Part shown: positions 8,999-18,755 of the stretch, one piece after another
Layout of the letters: each line of letters opens with the position of its first letter
Position numbering within the stretch: position 1 is the stretch's first letter
DNA from: Aliiglaciecola sp. M165
GTDB lineage: Bacteria; Pseudomonadota; Gammaproteobacteria; Enterobacterales; Alteromonadaceae
Direction: 5' to 3'
Length of the DNA: 64,000 nucleotides
NCBI RefSeq assembly: GCF_007197995.1
Contig: NZ_VKKH01000009.1
Coordinates: 124,001-188,000 of the forward strand
Program-made: the position numbers and the translations under genes
The notes under the pieces: generated by a model
The model's database searches: none
Told to the model about the DNA's origin: nothing
Seen by the model: the letters and a program-made list of their open reading frames with translations, nothing else

Positions 8999-9873
8999 TT
9001 TTCTGTTGCTCCAATAAAGCGTTCAGCGCTTGTGTACACATTATAGCGGTCAGATTTAACAAAGCCCGCCAGGGCGATATCAAATTCTCGGCACAATTCG
9101 ATCGCAAGACTCGTCGGTGCCCCCACGGCAACAATCATACTGACCCTTGCCCTTGCTGCTTTTTGTACCATTTCAAAGCTTACCCGGCCACTTAATACGA
9201 CGCCAAAAGGACCAGGCAATCGGTCTAGGTTGTTACCAACCAATTTGTCCATGGCATTGTGTCTGCCTACATCCTCCTGACAATCAAGTATGGTCATTGA
9301 AGCGTCGAACAGGCCTACTCCGTGACAGCCTCCCGTTTCTGAAAACGCGGATTGCATGGATTGCAGCGCTTGAGGTAACGCATGCAAAGATGCCGCACTT
9401 ATGTCAAAGAGGTTGCAGGGTGAAATAGGCGACAAATCTTCCAACAACCACTCAATGCTTTGTTGCCCGCAGACCCCACAGCTGGAATGTGTGAAGTCAT
9501 TGTGTTGAACTCTCTCCCACGCACCGCTGATTCCGGGTTTTAACGTAACCAAAATGCGATTGCTGGTTTGTTGTTTAAGCGTTTCACGTCCGGTGAATTT
9601 AATATCGGTAATGTCATCTAGGTTAATGACGTTAAGAGAATGCAGCCATCCTTTAACTAACGCGAAATCCTGACCTGGCGTGCGCATCGTCGTGCTCAGA
9701 TGAATGATATCACTGCTATCACCGGCGCTATATTGTTTCACCCATATTTCTAATGGCTCCTCGACTACTACACTATCTTCATGTACAGATGTTATTTGGC
9801 CTCGTTCAAAGCGATTAATAGTGTGAGTTTGCGTCACAGTTTGGACATTTTCAGATTTGAGTGAGTGTGTCAT
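8995..9873 (-). CDS. fdhD: Formate dehydrogenase accessory sulfurtransferase FdhD
   Basis: 292 residues, normal length. FdhD carries sulfur from IscS to the molybdenum cofactor of formate dehydrogenase-type enzymes. The two functional cysteines are in SSCGVCG (Cys132 and Cys135). Other family motifs are visible: EEPLEIWV, MRTPGQDFALVKGWL, FSETGGCHGVGLF and DVGRHNAMDKLVG, the last contributing to nucleotide binding. Its stop overlaps the start of the YdeP-like gene by four bases, a translationally coupled pair, so the client is very probably that oxidoreductase. The TauE-like permease lies 12 bases upstream. Confidence 0.95.
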   Translation of the reverse strand: MTHSLKSENVQTVTQTHTINRFERGQITSVHEDSVVVEEPLEIWVKQYSAGDSSDIIHLSTTMRTPGQDFALVKGWLHSLNVINLDDITDIKFTGRETLKQQTSNRILVTLKPGISGAWERVQHNDFTHSSCGVCGQQSIEWLLEDLSPISPCNLFDISAASLHALPQALQSMQSAFSETGGCHGVGLFDASMTILDCQEDVGRHNAMDKLVGNNLDRLPGPFGVVLSGRVSFEMVQKAARARVSMIVAVGAPTSLAIELCREFDIALAGFVKSDRYNVYTSAERFIGATEK

Positions 9874-9885
9874 GCTCGGGGCAAA

Positions 9886-10770
9886 TTAATAAGGCATTGC
9901 GGATATACCCAAGAGTAACACCCAACCGGCAAAAAACACCTTTAAATTTGTTGCAGAAAAATACAGCACAACATATTTGGCCAACATGCCACCTATAATT
10001 GCACCGGCTCCAGCAAACAATACCACTGGCCAATAAACCGAACTGAGTACTAAAGCATGAAAACCCACACCAGCCCACACTGAAAAAGCGCTCAAGATAA
10101 CGGCCACCGCTATTGCGAAGGTAACGTTAAAGCGCCGCATGATCAGGTAAACCGCAATGAGTTCGCCAACGCCGATGGACAAATAAGCTGTAATTGCGCC
10201 GCCGAATAAGGCGATCAGTGGCAGTGCGACACTATCAATTTTGTCGAAACTTTGTTTGAAGGTTTCTTTTTTCAAAAGTGGAATGCTGGCAAAAATAGAT
10301 AGCGCAAGCAAAATGGAGAAGACACCAAAAAAGCTGTGTAAACGCTCCGCTTCACCAACACCGCCGTCAATAAATTGCGCCGCTTGTGCTAGCCAAATTC
10401 CTAATATTGATAGGGGCACGGTAAGTTTCAGACTTCGTCCGATCTCTTGCCAGTCTGCATTATTTTGTTGGTTGGATTTGTAATACCACCACCACGTCAA
10501 TGCGCCTGCTGTCATGCCACAACATTGAATAGCAATACTGGTGGCCACCGTAGTATTGCTATCAAAATTAAGTTGATTGAAAAACGGAACAAATACCACG
10601 CCGCCGCCAGCGCCCGTAGCGTTTGCAAAAATGGCTCCCAAGACACCGAGAAACGCAAAAGCGCCATATTCTACAATCAGCAGCCAAGGTTGAGGGTTTA
10701 ATAAAACAATAGACAACCAAGCAATTGCTAAAGCTAGCCTTAATTGGGTTGCAGTAATATTTTGAAGCAT
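9886..10770 (-). CDS. TSUP-family (TauE/SafE) permease
   Basis: 294 residues with about eight hydrophobic helices in two repeats. The signature GAIFANATGAGGGVVFVPFF follows the first helix, and the second repeat has LFGGAITAYLSIGVGELIAVYL. TSUP proteins export or import small sulfur-containing or organic anions such as sulfite, sulfoacetate or carboxylates; the substrate here cannot be read. The frame is open to 10875, but ATG 10770 (MLQNITATQ) begins just before the first helix; its ribosome binding site is weak (AGG at 13 bases). It is the first gene of a probable four-gene operon with fdhD, the YdeP-like oxidoreductase and the isochorismatase-like hydrolase, so it may move a substrate or product of that pathway. 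Confidence 0.82.
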   Translation of the reverse strand: MLQNITATQLRLALAIAWLSIVLLNPQPWLLIVEYGAFAFLGVLGAIFANATGAGGGVVFVPFFNQLNFDSNTTVATSIAIQCCGMTAGALTWWWYYKSNQQNNADWQEIGRSLKLTVPLSILGIWLAQAAQFIDGGVGEAERLHSFFGVFSILLALSIFASIPLLKKETFKQSFDKIDSVALPLIALFGGAITAYLSIGVGELIAVYLIMRRFNVTFAIAVAVILSAFSVWAGVGFHALVLSSVYWPVVLFAGAGAIIGGMLAKYVVLYFSATNLKVFFAGWVLLLGISAMPY

Positions 10771-10973
10771 TGTTATTATTGGCCTAGGATAAACATCATC
10801 CGAATGTGTTCGGTTGTGTAGTAGAAAACATGAATTGGATAACCTTGAACAGCGTATTTGGATCATCTTAGTCAATTTAACTCATGAGATAAATCAAATT
10901 GTATGGCGTTGGGTATTATCCCTTTCCCTAATGACAAGCGATTTATGCATGGTGTGCCGGAAAGCTATAAACG

Positions 10974-11471
10974 ATGGTGAAAAGCAAAACGCAGCAAAAT
11001 GCCACGATTATCGAACTTACACCCAACCGCTCTGCGAGTTGGAGAGACGTAAAGATTCTGCTAATCGCTATTGGCCTGTTTGTGATGCTAATCGCCACCG
11101 CTTGGGCCTTTGTAGGCGTCTGGGTTATTTTGCCTTTTGCAGGATTTGAAGTCGGTTTGTTGGCGCTGTTGATGTATAAGGTCAGCTTGCGATGCCATAA
11201 CAAACAAGTGATCACTATCTCAAAAGAAAAAGTAGTGTTCGAATGTGGGATCAAATCCCCAGAGTTTGTTTGGCGATTTAACCGAGCAGAGACTCATCTA
11301 GCTATTACCGAAGCAACAGCGAGATTTGATCGCCCTCAAATGGTCTTAACCGATGACAATGTCAGTATAGAGTTGGGCGATTTTCTCAATCAAAGTGACT
11401 GTGAGCTTGCCCGAGATACCTTTAAGCAAGCCGGTATCGTAGAGGTCAGCAATCACTGGTGGAAACGTTAA
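10974..11471 (+). CDS. DUF2244 membrane protein
   Basis: 165 residues, matching the DUF2244 family: two adjacent transmembrane helices (about 28-48 and 50-68), then a cytoplasmic region with conserved aromatic and basic residues, ending HWWKR. In many proteobacteria this family sits beside cytochrome oxidase genes; here there is none, so its role stays unknown. ATG 10974 has GGAAAG about ten bases upstream. It is divergent from the TauE-like permease and convergent with the PD40 gene, whose stop is only 13 bases from its own. Confidence 0.85.
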   Translation: MVKSKTQQNATIIELTPNRSASWRDVKILLIAIGLFVMLIATAWAFVGVWVILPFAGFEVGLLALLMYKVSLRCHNKQVITISKEKVVFECGIKSPEFVWRFNRAETHLAITEATARFDRPQMVLTDDNVSIELGDFLNQSDCELARDTFKQAGIVEVSNHWWKR

Positions 11472-11483
11472 ATATCTATCAGC

Positions 11484-12404
11484 TTACTCTTCCGCCTTAC
11501 CAACAACGGCAAGCATCTTCCCATCAGGGCTCACTGCCAGTCGATTGGCATTGGTCAGCTGAAATTCTGCTAAGTCTGCTACTTTTGCCCAGGTTTCATC
11601 TGAACTTGGATTAACACGATACAACACATTTTGTTGGATCATTAAGATCTCACCTGTGGGTGTCCAAGTGTAATTGTGGTTGCTACCCATAACTGGGACC
11701 AAAGGACGGATGGATAACGTTTTAGGGTCCAGTTCCTTTATCCATACCTGGCCATTGGTTTGACGATGTACAAAACTGAATTTATTGGTAGAGGGAATAA
11801 CGTGTGGTGTAGACGGTGGAGTATTGCCTGAAATAAATCGATAGGCCCCGGTGTCAACATTGGTAAGAGCAATGCTAAAGCCATAACGGGACCAATATAA
11901 AAGATTAGCGCTGTCATGATCCCACGCGAAATAACCCACGGGCTCTTGATTATTATGTTGCTTGAGTAACCAACGAGGTTGGTTAAGACTTTTTCGCTCA
12001 CCTGTCCAAATGCCGCCGTTGCGATCACTAACAAAAGTGACAGAAGTGTTGTCTGGGCTGGGAGTAGGCGAAAATTCGGTGGCTGGCGAATCGGTTAATT
12101 GAGTTGAGCGCTTGCTTGAAAACGAGTACTCATAAACGTCTGTCTGGTAATCGTCACCTCTGGAGTAAATCAGCGTATCACTATTTTTAGTGAAATAGGG
12201 TTGATTATCATAGCCCTTGCGGTTAGTGATATTCCTGAGATTGGCAAGCGACATCGATTTGTCGTCAGTATCCAAATCAAATACAAAAATATCTGAGTGA
12301 GGCAAATTAATCTTTTGTCTTTCTTCAGTTGGCTCATCGTTTGCCAATGCTTGAGCAAAAGCGAATCCCAATCCAAGGATTGAAAGAAGGGGTATCTTTT
12401 TCAT
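11484..12404 (-). CDS. Exported TolB-like (PD40) beta-propeller protein
   Basis: 306 residues. A signal peptide (MKKIPLLSILGLGFAFAQALA) precedes repeated PD40-type blades such as SDTLIYSRGDDYQTDVYEY, TEFSPTPSPDNTSVTFVSD and RLAVSPDGKMLAVVG. Such propellers usually bind partner proteins or glycans in the periplasm; it lacks the TolB N-terminal domain and is not TolB itself. ATG 12404 is preferred over ATG 12416, because GGAG lies six bases upstream of the inner one and the signal peptide begins there. It follows the small lipoprotein gene by 52 bases on the same strand. Function unknown. Confidence 0.78.
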   Translation of the reverse strand: MKKIPLLSILGLGFAFAQALANDEPTEERQKINLPHSDIFVFDLDTDDKSMSLANLRNITNRKGYDNQPYFTKNSDTLIYSRGDDYQTDVYEYSFSSKRSTQLTDSPATEFSPTPSPDNTSVTFVSDRNGGIWTGERKSLNQPRWLLKQHNNQEPVGYFAWDHDSANLLYWSRYGFSIALTNVDTGAYRFISGNTPPSTPHVIPSTNKFSFVHRQTNGQVWIKELDPKTLSIRPLVPVMGSNHNYTWTPTGEILMIQQNVLYRVNPSSDETWAKVADLAEFQLTNANRLAVSPDGKMLAVVGKAEE

Positions 12405-12456
12405 TTTTTGCTCCATCTAATTGCCTAACCGCACAAAGATTGCTTTGGCTTATTGT

Positions 12457-12834
12457 TTATTCCACTTTTTCAGAATTAAAATCAACGGTATATTTCACAT
12501 CTGCGGGCTTAACATTCAGTGAGCCAAATTCAAAAGTATTGAGTGTTGCAAGTAGCTGCTTTCTTAAAGCCATTGAGTTCACTTGCTTATTAATAATTTT
12601 GGCGCGACTGACGCTCCCATCTGGCTCTATCACAAACGCAAATTTCACTTGAACTTTTGAGGGAGAATCATTTGCATGAGGAAATGCTTTGAAGACTTCA
12701 TGCAGCTTGTCTTCGTGCAGGGTTAAGCCATTTTCGACATTTTTAGCAGGGCGTGTTTTTGAGTGTGTAAGTTCTTGGTTGGATGCACATGCGGACAGCC
12801 ATAAAACCGCGAATACGATGGTAAGTATTTTCAT
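12457..12834 (-). CDS. Small lipoprotein with AgmX/TonB-C-like domain
   Basis: 125 residues. The lipobox LSAC puts the lipidated cysteine at residue 16. The mature part has a segment VKFAFVIEPDGSVSRAKIINK followed by a helix and a closing strand, the pattern of the AgmX/PglI C-terminal and TonB C-terminal folds. Outer-membrane or periplasmic location is likely. It lies 51 bases downstream of ybjQ and just upstream of the PD40 gene. Function unknown. Confidence 0.72.
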   Translation of the reverse strand: MKILTIVFAVLWLSACASNQELTHSKTRPAKNVENGLTLHEDKLHEVFKAFPHANDSPSKVQVKFAFVIEPDGSVSRAKIINKQVNSMALRKQLLATLNTFEFGSLNVKPADVKYTVDFNSEKVE

Positions 12835-12885
12835 TTAAGTTCCTTTTAAAATCTGGCGAGCAATGTATAAAACCGAGCAATCACG

Positions 12886-13206
12886 CTATTTATAACGTAC
12901 CGCCGTTCCACAAATACTAACCATTAACATGCTGCCATTTTGTCCAATGACCTCGTAATCGATATCAACGCCGATAACCGCATTTGCACCCATTGCTCTG
13001 GCTTCTTCTGTTAATTCCATAAAAGCAATTTTGCGGGCTTTAGTGAGTTCTTGTTCGTACGACCCTGAGCGGCCTCCAACAATATCCCTGATAGAAGCAA
13101 AAATGTCTTTAAAGATATTGGCCCCCATTATGGCCTCACCCACAACCACACCGTAATATTGCTCGATGGTTTTCCCTTCCAAATTGTTCGTTGTTGTCAC
13201 TAACAT
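12886..13206 (-). CDS. YbjQ-family (UPF0145) protein
   Basis: 106 residues, colinear with E. coli YbjQ: [34 protein letters not shown] start, the [13 protein letters not shown] motif, and the conserved [22 protein letters not shown] end. The family forms small pentameric domains annotated as possible heavy-metal binding, without proven function. The start overlaps the stop of the HIT gene by seven bases, so the two are probably cotranslated. Confidence 0.93.
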   Translation of the reverse strand: MLVTTTNNLEGKTIEQYYGVVVGEAIMGANIFKDIFASIRDIVGGRSGSYEQELTKARKIAFMELTEEARAMGANAVIGVDIDYEVIGQNGSMLMVSICGTAVRYK

Positions 13207-13625
13207 AGTCTCTCCTTAAGTAACGTCTGCATGCGTTGAGTTAACGATTGTTTTTCTACTTTATCATAGGTTTTTGCCGGTGCCAGCCCCCAAACCGGCT
13301 TTGGCCAAGCGGGATCAGAATTATAACGAGCAATATGATGAATATGCAGTTGCGGCACCATGTTGCCTAATGCAGCGACATTCAGTTTATGCGGATTAAA
13401 TTCGTCACGGATCAGTTCGCTCAGCACCCTAGATTCATACCAAAGTTGGTTCTGTTGGCACTCATTTAAATCAATGACTTCACTGACACCATTAAGACGA
13501 GGGACTTGAATAAACCAGGGATATTGGCTGTCGTTCATCAGCAAAATTTTGCTAAGCGGTAAATCACATACCTCAAAGCAATCTGCCGCTAATTGCGGAT
13601 GGAGCTGAAAATCCGTGTTGTGCAT
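13200..13625 (-). CDS. HIT-domain protein
   Basis: 141 residues, the size of a single HIT domain. HIT proteins are nucleotide hydrolases or transferases; this branch is often annotated as diadenosine tetraphosphate hydrolase-like. The triad region reads QLHIHHIAR (92-100), so the first histidine of the usual HxHxH is Gln while the catalytic middle His94 and the third (His96) remain. Conserved upstream features include [11 protein letters not shown] and LNVAALGN. It starts nine bases downstream of astE and overlaps ybjQ. Substrate unknown. Confidence 0.85.
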   Translation of the reverse strand: MHNTDFQLHPQLAADCFEVCDLPLSKILLMNDSQYPWFIQVPRLNGVSEVIDLNECQQNQLWYESRVLSELIRDEFNPHKLNVAALGNMVPQLHIHHIARYNSDPAWPKPVWGLAPAKTYDKVEKQSLTQRMQTLLKERLC

Positions 13626-13634
13626 AACATACCC

Positions 13635-14660
13635 TCAAAGTTGGGTTGGCACGACCGTCAATAAAGCTCTCTGCCCCAAGGCTACGTTCGCATTGGGAAA
13701 CACTATGGCTTCACCATCTTGTTCACAGAGGTACTCTTTTCCTGACTCAGAAGCCAAAACATCACCTTGTTTAAAATCGGTGAAATTTGGCGTTTCATCA
13801 TCGAAATGCAGCTTAAAATCGTCGTGCTGTTTATTGATCACCTGATTGACACGAAAGAGCTCCGTTTTTTCTGCTGAAAATTCAGGAAACGTTGGCATTT
13901 TTTCAGTGATCAGTGCCTTGAGGGACTGAATAACAGCGCTGAAGTCTGCCATATTATTTTCGCCAAATGGCTTTACTTTACCTAACTCCACGGTAAAACC
14001 ATGGGCATTGAATTGATGTGTTGAATAATAGCTAAAGGTCGTTGTGGGGCTTTCTGAAAGTAAAATGGTATTCACTCCACAAGCACTCAAAAAGGCCAAC
14101 TGTTCTTTATTATGAGGTTTTCCATGGAGAAAAGGATAGACCGCAAACTTATCATTTTTAGAAGCGCGTATTGCAGTGTGCAGATCATAGTGTAATCGCG
14201 CGGTTTTCTCTGGCGACGATAAAAAAAATCGCTCTACTGCTTGCTCGAGTTGTTTGGCACGCACGCGCTCGGAGTTAATCAGCCCAGGGCCTTGAGAGTG
14301 GGCTCCGCTAAATAAACGATTCATGTTTTCTTCAACAAAGCGCTCAGCGATGTCCATCGAAGGCAGATTAGCGAATAAAAACATCACACGCTGCGCAGGG
14401 ACAATGTTACCTGTGATTAAGCCTTGAACAAACTCATCACAAATTTCAATCGGCGCAGTTTCATTGCCATGCACACCACAAGACAAAACAATATTTTTAT
14501 CCCAAGGCGTTGATGGCGTAAATTCTATGATCCCCGGTGCTGTAATATCGACCTTCACACCATTGGGTAATTCAAAATGGATAGCATGTTCGAAGGATTC
14601 TGGTACTTGCCTAGAAAACTGCAAGAACTGACCCGATTCAAAAAGTAACGCCGACAACAT
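13635..14660 (-). CDS. astE: Succinylglutamate desuccinylase
   Basis: 341 residues, usual for AstE, the last enzyme of the AST arginine catabolic pathway: it hydrolyses N-succinylglutamate to glutamate and succinate. It is a zinc-dependent M14-type enzyme; ligands are His64 and Glu67 in GVHGNETAP and His161 in DLHTAIR. The arm GFTVELGKVKPFGEN is also typical. The remaining ast genes are not in the window, so it stands apart from astCADB, followed by HIT and ybjQ genes in a tight minus-strand run. Confidence 0.93.
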   Translation of the reverse strand: MLSALLFESGQFLQFSRQVPESFEHAIHFELPNGVKVDITAPGIIEFTPSTPWDKNIVLSCGVHGNETAPIEICDEFVQGLITGNIVPAQRVMFLFANLPSMDIAERFVEENMNRLFSGAHSQGPGLINSERVRAKQLEQAVERFFLSSPEKTARLHYDLHTAIRASKNDKFAVYPFLHGKPHNKEQLAFLSACGVNTILLSESPTTTFSYYSTHQFNAHGFTVELGKVKPFGENNMADFSAVIQSLKALITEKMPTFPEFSAEKTELFRVNQVINKQHDDFKLHFDDETPNFTDFKQGDVLASESGKEYLCEQDGEAIVFPNANVALGQRALLTVVPTQL

Positions 14661-14760
14661 ATTTAAATCTATTGACCTCTATAAAATGCTTTAGGTGCAC
14701 CGGACTAGTATAGCAAGTATTTTTCAGTGCGCTTAAACAGCACACTCATAAGGAATCTGC

Positions 14761-16098
14761 TTAAGCCTGCCGTGAAAGGAAGGCCTTTGACGTTCCGACC
14801 GCCAAATCAGAGCGACATAGTCCGATAAAATCCAGTTCAGGAATTGCTTGAGAAAATAAAAAGCCTTGGCCACTTTCGATGCCGACTTCTCTTAACATGT
14901 GCATTTGGCCGATCGTTTCAATACCTTCCGCGACGATATCGCAATTCAAGGCTTCACCAATGACTTGAGCGGCCTGGATGATGGCCAGATTAACTGGATT
15001 GCCTTCAAGCCCCATTACAAAAGTTTTATCAATTTTAATCGTATCAATGGCAAGATCGCGTATGTACGCCAGATTGGAATAGCCCTTGCCAAAATCATCC
15101 ACTGATATTTTCATACCCAATGCTCGTGCCTCGGACAACTGCCGTTTAACCATTAATGAATTAGACAAGGCCACATCCTCAGTTAGCTCTAATTCTAAAT
15201 GATTTAAGTTGATCTCATACTTTTCTTGTAGGGCTTGCAGGTTGGGAATAAATTTAAAATCATACAATTGCGTCGGAGACATATTGACGGAAAGCACAAG
15301 ATCTAAACCTTGTCTTTTAAAGTTTACCGCACTTTTAAAGGCTTGTTCTAAGGTCCAATATCCCAACTCGTTCATCATGTTGTAGGATTCAGCAGCTTCG
15401 ATTAGTGCACCGGGGAAGAGCACACCATCCAGTGGATGATTCCAGCGAAGCAGACATTCTGCGCCAATAATTTTTAGCGTTTCAAGTTCAACTTTTGGTT
15501 GGAAGTAAATTTCCATTTCATCATTTTGAAAAGCGCGTTTTAGATCAGCTTTTAATGCAAGTGAACGCCCTGTCTGAGCTTTTTCCAACATACTCAGAAT
15601 TTGCAGGTTTTCGTATTTGTTTTCTTTGGCCTGTTTTAGTGCGGCTTCAGCTCTAGCAAGTAATTTGATGGTGTCGCTATTGTCCTGGCTGTTCGCCACC
15701 GCACCAACGTTAAAATCAGCAATAAACGCATGACCATCAAAGGTTATGGGTGTTTTGAAATGTTCAACAAGATGATCGAAATGATAACGGAGTTGGCGTT
15801 CACCATGACGCCCAGGGATCACTAATCCAAAAATATCACCGCTAATGCGGCCCAACAATACTTCTTCGCCGAAAAGCTTTTTTATACGATTAGCAATGGC
15901 CAGAAGAATGATGTCGCCGACTTGATAGCCCAACGAACTGCTTACGTCCGAAAAACGTACAACGTCGATCAACATCAACGACAATTTGTTGTCAGATTTG
16001 ACCGACTCGTCTATGCGGTCTAAAAATGCATATCGATTAGGAATAGTTGTTAGTGACTGGTGAAATTCACCCATTCTTATAATTCTTATTAGGCGCAC
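14761..16098 (-). CDS. EAL-domain phosphodiesterase with degenerate GGDEF
   Basis: 445 residues with a GGDEF-like domain (about 15-165) joined to an EAL domain (about 180-435). The GGDEF signature is decayed to SGDIF (86-90), so cyclase activity is unlikely. The EAL domain keeps its c-di-GMP and metal residues: Glu214 (ECL in place of EAL), Glu307 in LTED, Asp334/Asp335 in DDFGKGYS, Lys357 and Glu391 in AEGIE. It is therefore probably a c-di-GMP phosphodiesterase, possibly with GTP binding by the decayed domain. There is no N-terminal sensor: the usual LTxxxNR linker motif begins at residue 16. ATG 16074 is an alternative start; neither has a strong ribosome binding site. Confidence 0.88.
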   Translation of the reverse strand: MRLIRIIRMGEFHQSLTTIPNRYAFLDRIDESVKSDNKLSLMLIDVVRFSDVSSSLGYQVGDIILLAIANRIKKLFGEEVLLGRISGDIFGLVIPGRHGERQLRYHFDHLVEHFKTPITFDGHAFIADFNVGAVANSQDNSDTIKLLARAEAALKQAKENKYENLQILSMLEKAQTGRSLALKADLKRAFQNDEMEIYFQPKVELETLKIIGAECLLRWNHPLDGVLFPGALIEAAESYNMMNELGYWTLEQAFKSAVNFKRQGLDLVLSVNMSPTQLYDFKFIPNLQALQEKYEINLNHLELELTEDVALSNSLMVKRQLSEARALGMKISVDDFGKGYSNLAYIRDLAIDTIKIDKTFVMGLEGNPVNLAIIQAAQVIGEALNCDIVAEGIETIGQMHMLREVGIESGQGFLFSQAIPELDFIGLCRSDLAVGTSKAFLSRQA

Positions 16099-16145
16099 TT
16101 ACAATGCATGTAAGGATGATTCTAACCCTTTCATTCACCTAAAGA

Positions 16146-16171
16146 AAAGCCCAAATATCGATTTGGGCTTT
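16146..16171 (-). terminator. Terminator downstream of glgP
   Basis: AAAGCCCAAAT and ATTTGGGCTTT pair perfectly around a four-base loop. On the minus strand the hairpin is followed by TTTTCTTT, so it terminates glgP transcripts before the EAL gene. Confidence 0.85.
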
Positions 16172-16226
16172 GAATTGTCAAAAATGCATGCTGAGCGATC
16201 AAATAATCAGCAATTGAAACGTTTTT

Positions 16227-18755
16227 TTACCCTTCAATTTTACAAGGTGTAAGCTTCCAAATTCGCTCAACATAGTCTTTAATCGAACGATCTGAGGTAA
16301 ACTTGCCCATTCTGGCACTGTTGAGGATAGCCATGCGCGCCCAGTCTTTACTATTTCGATATGCAGCATCCACTTTTTTGTGCGCTTCAGAGTAGGACTC
16401 GAAATCAGCTAACACCAAATAAGGGTCACCGCCATCCAACAAACTTTGTTTCAGTGATGCCAATGCACCAGGTTTACCAGGCGTAAAGTAATCGGTTTCC
16501 AACCAATCCAATATCGCTTTAAGTTCTGCGTTTTGGTAGTAGTAGTCGTGAGGTTTGTAGCCATCTGCATGAACCTTTTGCACTTCATCAACGGTCAAGC
16601 CGAAGATAAAGATATTCTCATCACCCACTTCTTCAGCAATCTCAATGTTTGCACCATCAAGTGTTCCTATTGTTAAGGCACCATTTAGTGACAATTTCAT
16701 GTTACCTGTACCCGACGCTTCTTTACCGGCGGTAGAAATTTGTTCAGAAACATCTGCAGCGGGGATCATTTTTTCAGCCAAGCTAACACGATAGTTAGGT
16801 AAAAATACGACTTTTAGTTTTTTGTTAACTCGTGGGTCGTTATTAATACGCTCTGCTACTTGGTTGATGGCGTAGATAATGTCCTTTGCCAATTTGTACC
16901 CCGGCGCTGCTTTTGCGCCAAAAATGAACACGCGAGGATGCATGTCATAGTTTGGGTTTTCAAGCAGTCTGCGGTACAACGCCATGATATGAAGCAAATT
17001 CAAATGCTGACGCTTGTATTCATGTAAACGTTTGATCTGAATGTCAAAGATTGCCTTGGGATCGATATCAATACCGGTAAGGGTTTTAACTTCTTTAGCT
17101 AAAGCAACTTTGTTTTGATGCTTGATTTTCATGAAATCTTTCTGGAATTTTGCTTCATCAGCAAAGGCTTCCAACTGTTTCAATTTGTCTAAATCAAGTG
17201 GCCAATCTGAGCCAATCTTTTTGTCGATCAATTGTGACAACGCAGGATTACATGCTTTCAACCAACGACGTGGTGTGATGCCATTAGTAACGTTGGTCAG
17301 CTTGCCCGGATACATTTGATCAAACTCAGGGAACAGGTTTTGCTTAACTAGTTTTGAATGGATCTCAGCAACGCCGTTGACCGCAAACGAGCCAATCACT
17401 GACAGGTTCCCCATACGAACCATTTTCCCGTTTCCTTCCTCAATGATGGATAACTTCTCTTTTACTGCGTTATTACCAGGCCAGATTTTCTCAACTTCAG
17501 CCATAAAACGATGGTTGATTTCGTAAATAATTTCTAAATGACGAGGCAAGATTTTTTCAATCATACGTGCTGGCCATTTTTCCAAGGCTTCTGGCAGCAG
17601 TGTATGGTTTGTATAGGCGAAGGTCTTAGTACAGATTTCCCACGCATCATCCCAATCCAATTCGGCGCGATCAACTAAAATACGCATTAGCTCAGGGATC
17701 GCAATGGCTGGATGGGTGTCATTTAGTTGGATGACCACTTGTTCTGAGAAGCGGCTCCAATCATCGCCATGAGCACGTTTGTACCGACGAATAATATCTT
17801 TCAATGAACAAGCACAGAAAAAGTATTGCTGAATTAAGCGTAACTCTTTACCAGCTTCAGTTTCATCATTGGGATAAAGCACTTTAGAAATCGTTTCTGC
17901 CTGCACGTTTTCAGACTGTGCATCGACATAACCACCAGCATTGAATACGTCCCAGTTGAAGTAGCTAGATGCCTGAGATTCCCACAAACGTAAGACATTA
18001 ACCGTCTTCCCGCCGAATCCCACGATTGGAATATCCCAAGGGATCCCTTTGACAATTGACCCCGGATGCCATTCTTTTTGAATTCGACCGTTTTCGCCAT
18101 ACTTTGTCTCAACATAACCATATAAAGAGATGTCTTGAATTGACTCCGGTCGGCAAATTTCCCACGGGTTGCCATAGTCACGCCAGCTATCTGGGCGTTC
18201 AATTTGCGCGCCATTTTTAATTTCTTGACGGAATAGACCATGCTCATAATGGATACCGTAACCCACAGCAGGTAAGTCCATAGTGGCTAACGAATCTATA
18301 AAACATGCAGCAAGTCGTCCAAGACCTCCATTGCCAAGAGCCATGTCTGGTTCTTCTTCCATAATATCAGTCAAATTCACACCAAGCTCTTTGAGTGCTT
18401 GATCTGTGACTTCAAACAATCCAAGGTTTTGCAGATTGTTTGACATTAAACGTCCCATTAAGAATTCTGCAGAAAAATAATGAACCGCACGGGTGTCGTT
18501 CAAATAGTGGGATTTTTGTGTCTTGGTTAAGCGCTCTAGCACCTGTTCCTGCACTGCTGCACAGGCTGCCTTCCACCACGCATGGTTGTTAGCTTTGTTT
18601 TCATCGGTACCTAAGGTGCAATGCAAGTGACGTACAATAGCTTCTTTAATGGTATTTTTGTCTAAAGATGGGGCAGCTGAAAGCGCTTTGCTTTTAGCGG
18701 GCGCTTTAGCTGCAGCCGTTTTCTTAACGGGTGTTTTGACAGAGGGTTTTGCCAT
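16227..18755 (-). CDS. glgP: Glycogen/maltodextrin phosphorylase
   Basis: 842 residues; splits terminal alpha-1,4 glucosyl units with phosphate to give glucose 1-phosphate. The pyridoxal phosphate lysine is Lys687 in GTGNMK, and other family landmarks are [37 protein letters not shown] and KRLHEYKRQ. The first 35 or so residues are an extra Lys/Ala/Pro-rich tail (about 11 Lys) not normally seen in GlgP. It lies 207 bases downstream of pgm on the same strand; the two enzymes act in sequence, glucose 1-phosphate to glucose 6-phosphate. No other glg gene is near. Confidence 0.95.
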   Translation of the reverse strand: MAKPSVKTPVKKTAAAKAPAKSKALSAAPSLDKNTIKEAIVRHLHCTLGTDENKANNHAWWKAACAAVQEQVLERLTKTQKSHYLNDTRAVHYFSAEFLMGRLMSNNLQNLGLFEVTDQALKELGVNLTDIMEEEPDMALGNGGLGRLAACFIDSLATMDLPAVGYGIHYEHGLFRQEIKNGAQIERPDSWRDYGNPWEICRPESIQDISLYGYVETKYGENGRIQKEWHPGSIVKGIPWDIPIVGFGGKTVNVLRLWESQASSYFNWDVFNAGGYVDAQSENVQAETISKVLYPNDETEAGKELRLIQQYFFCACSLKDIIRRYKRAHGDDWSRFSEQVVIQLNDTHPAIAIPELMRILVDRAELDWDDAWEICTKTFAYTNHTLLPEALEKWPARMIEKILPRHLEIIYEINHRFMAEVEKIWPGNNAVKEKLSIIEEGNGKMVRMGNLSVIGSFAVNGVAEIHSKLVKQNLFPEFDQMYPGKLTNVTNGITPRRWLKACNPALSQLIDKKIGSDWPLDLDKLKQLEAFADEAKFQKDFMKIKHQNKVALAKEVKTLTGIDIDPKAIFDIQIKRLHEYKRQHLNLLHIMALYRRLLENPNYDMHPRVFIFGAKAAPGYKLAKDIIYAINQVAERINNDPRVNKKLKVVFLPNYRVSLAEKMIPAADVSEQISTAGKEASGTGNMKLSLNGALTIGTLDGANIEIAEEVGDENIFIFGLTVDEVQKVHADGYKPHDYYYQNAELKAILDWLETDYFTPGKPGALASLKQSLLDGGDPYLVLADFESYSEAHKKVDAAYRNSKDWARMAILNSARMGKFTSDRSIKDYVERIWKLTPCKIEG

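Noticed and set aside
10860-10920. FNR-like box upstream of the permease/fdhD operon
   Set aside because: Only one half-site (TTGAT on the minus strand) is present; the second half does not match ATCAA.
17834-18247. 137-codon open frame on the minus strand
   Set aside because: Same strand but different frame from glgP; the glgP frame is fully conserved across it.
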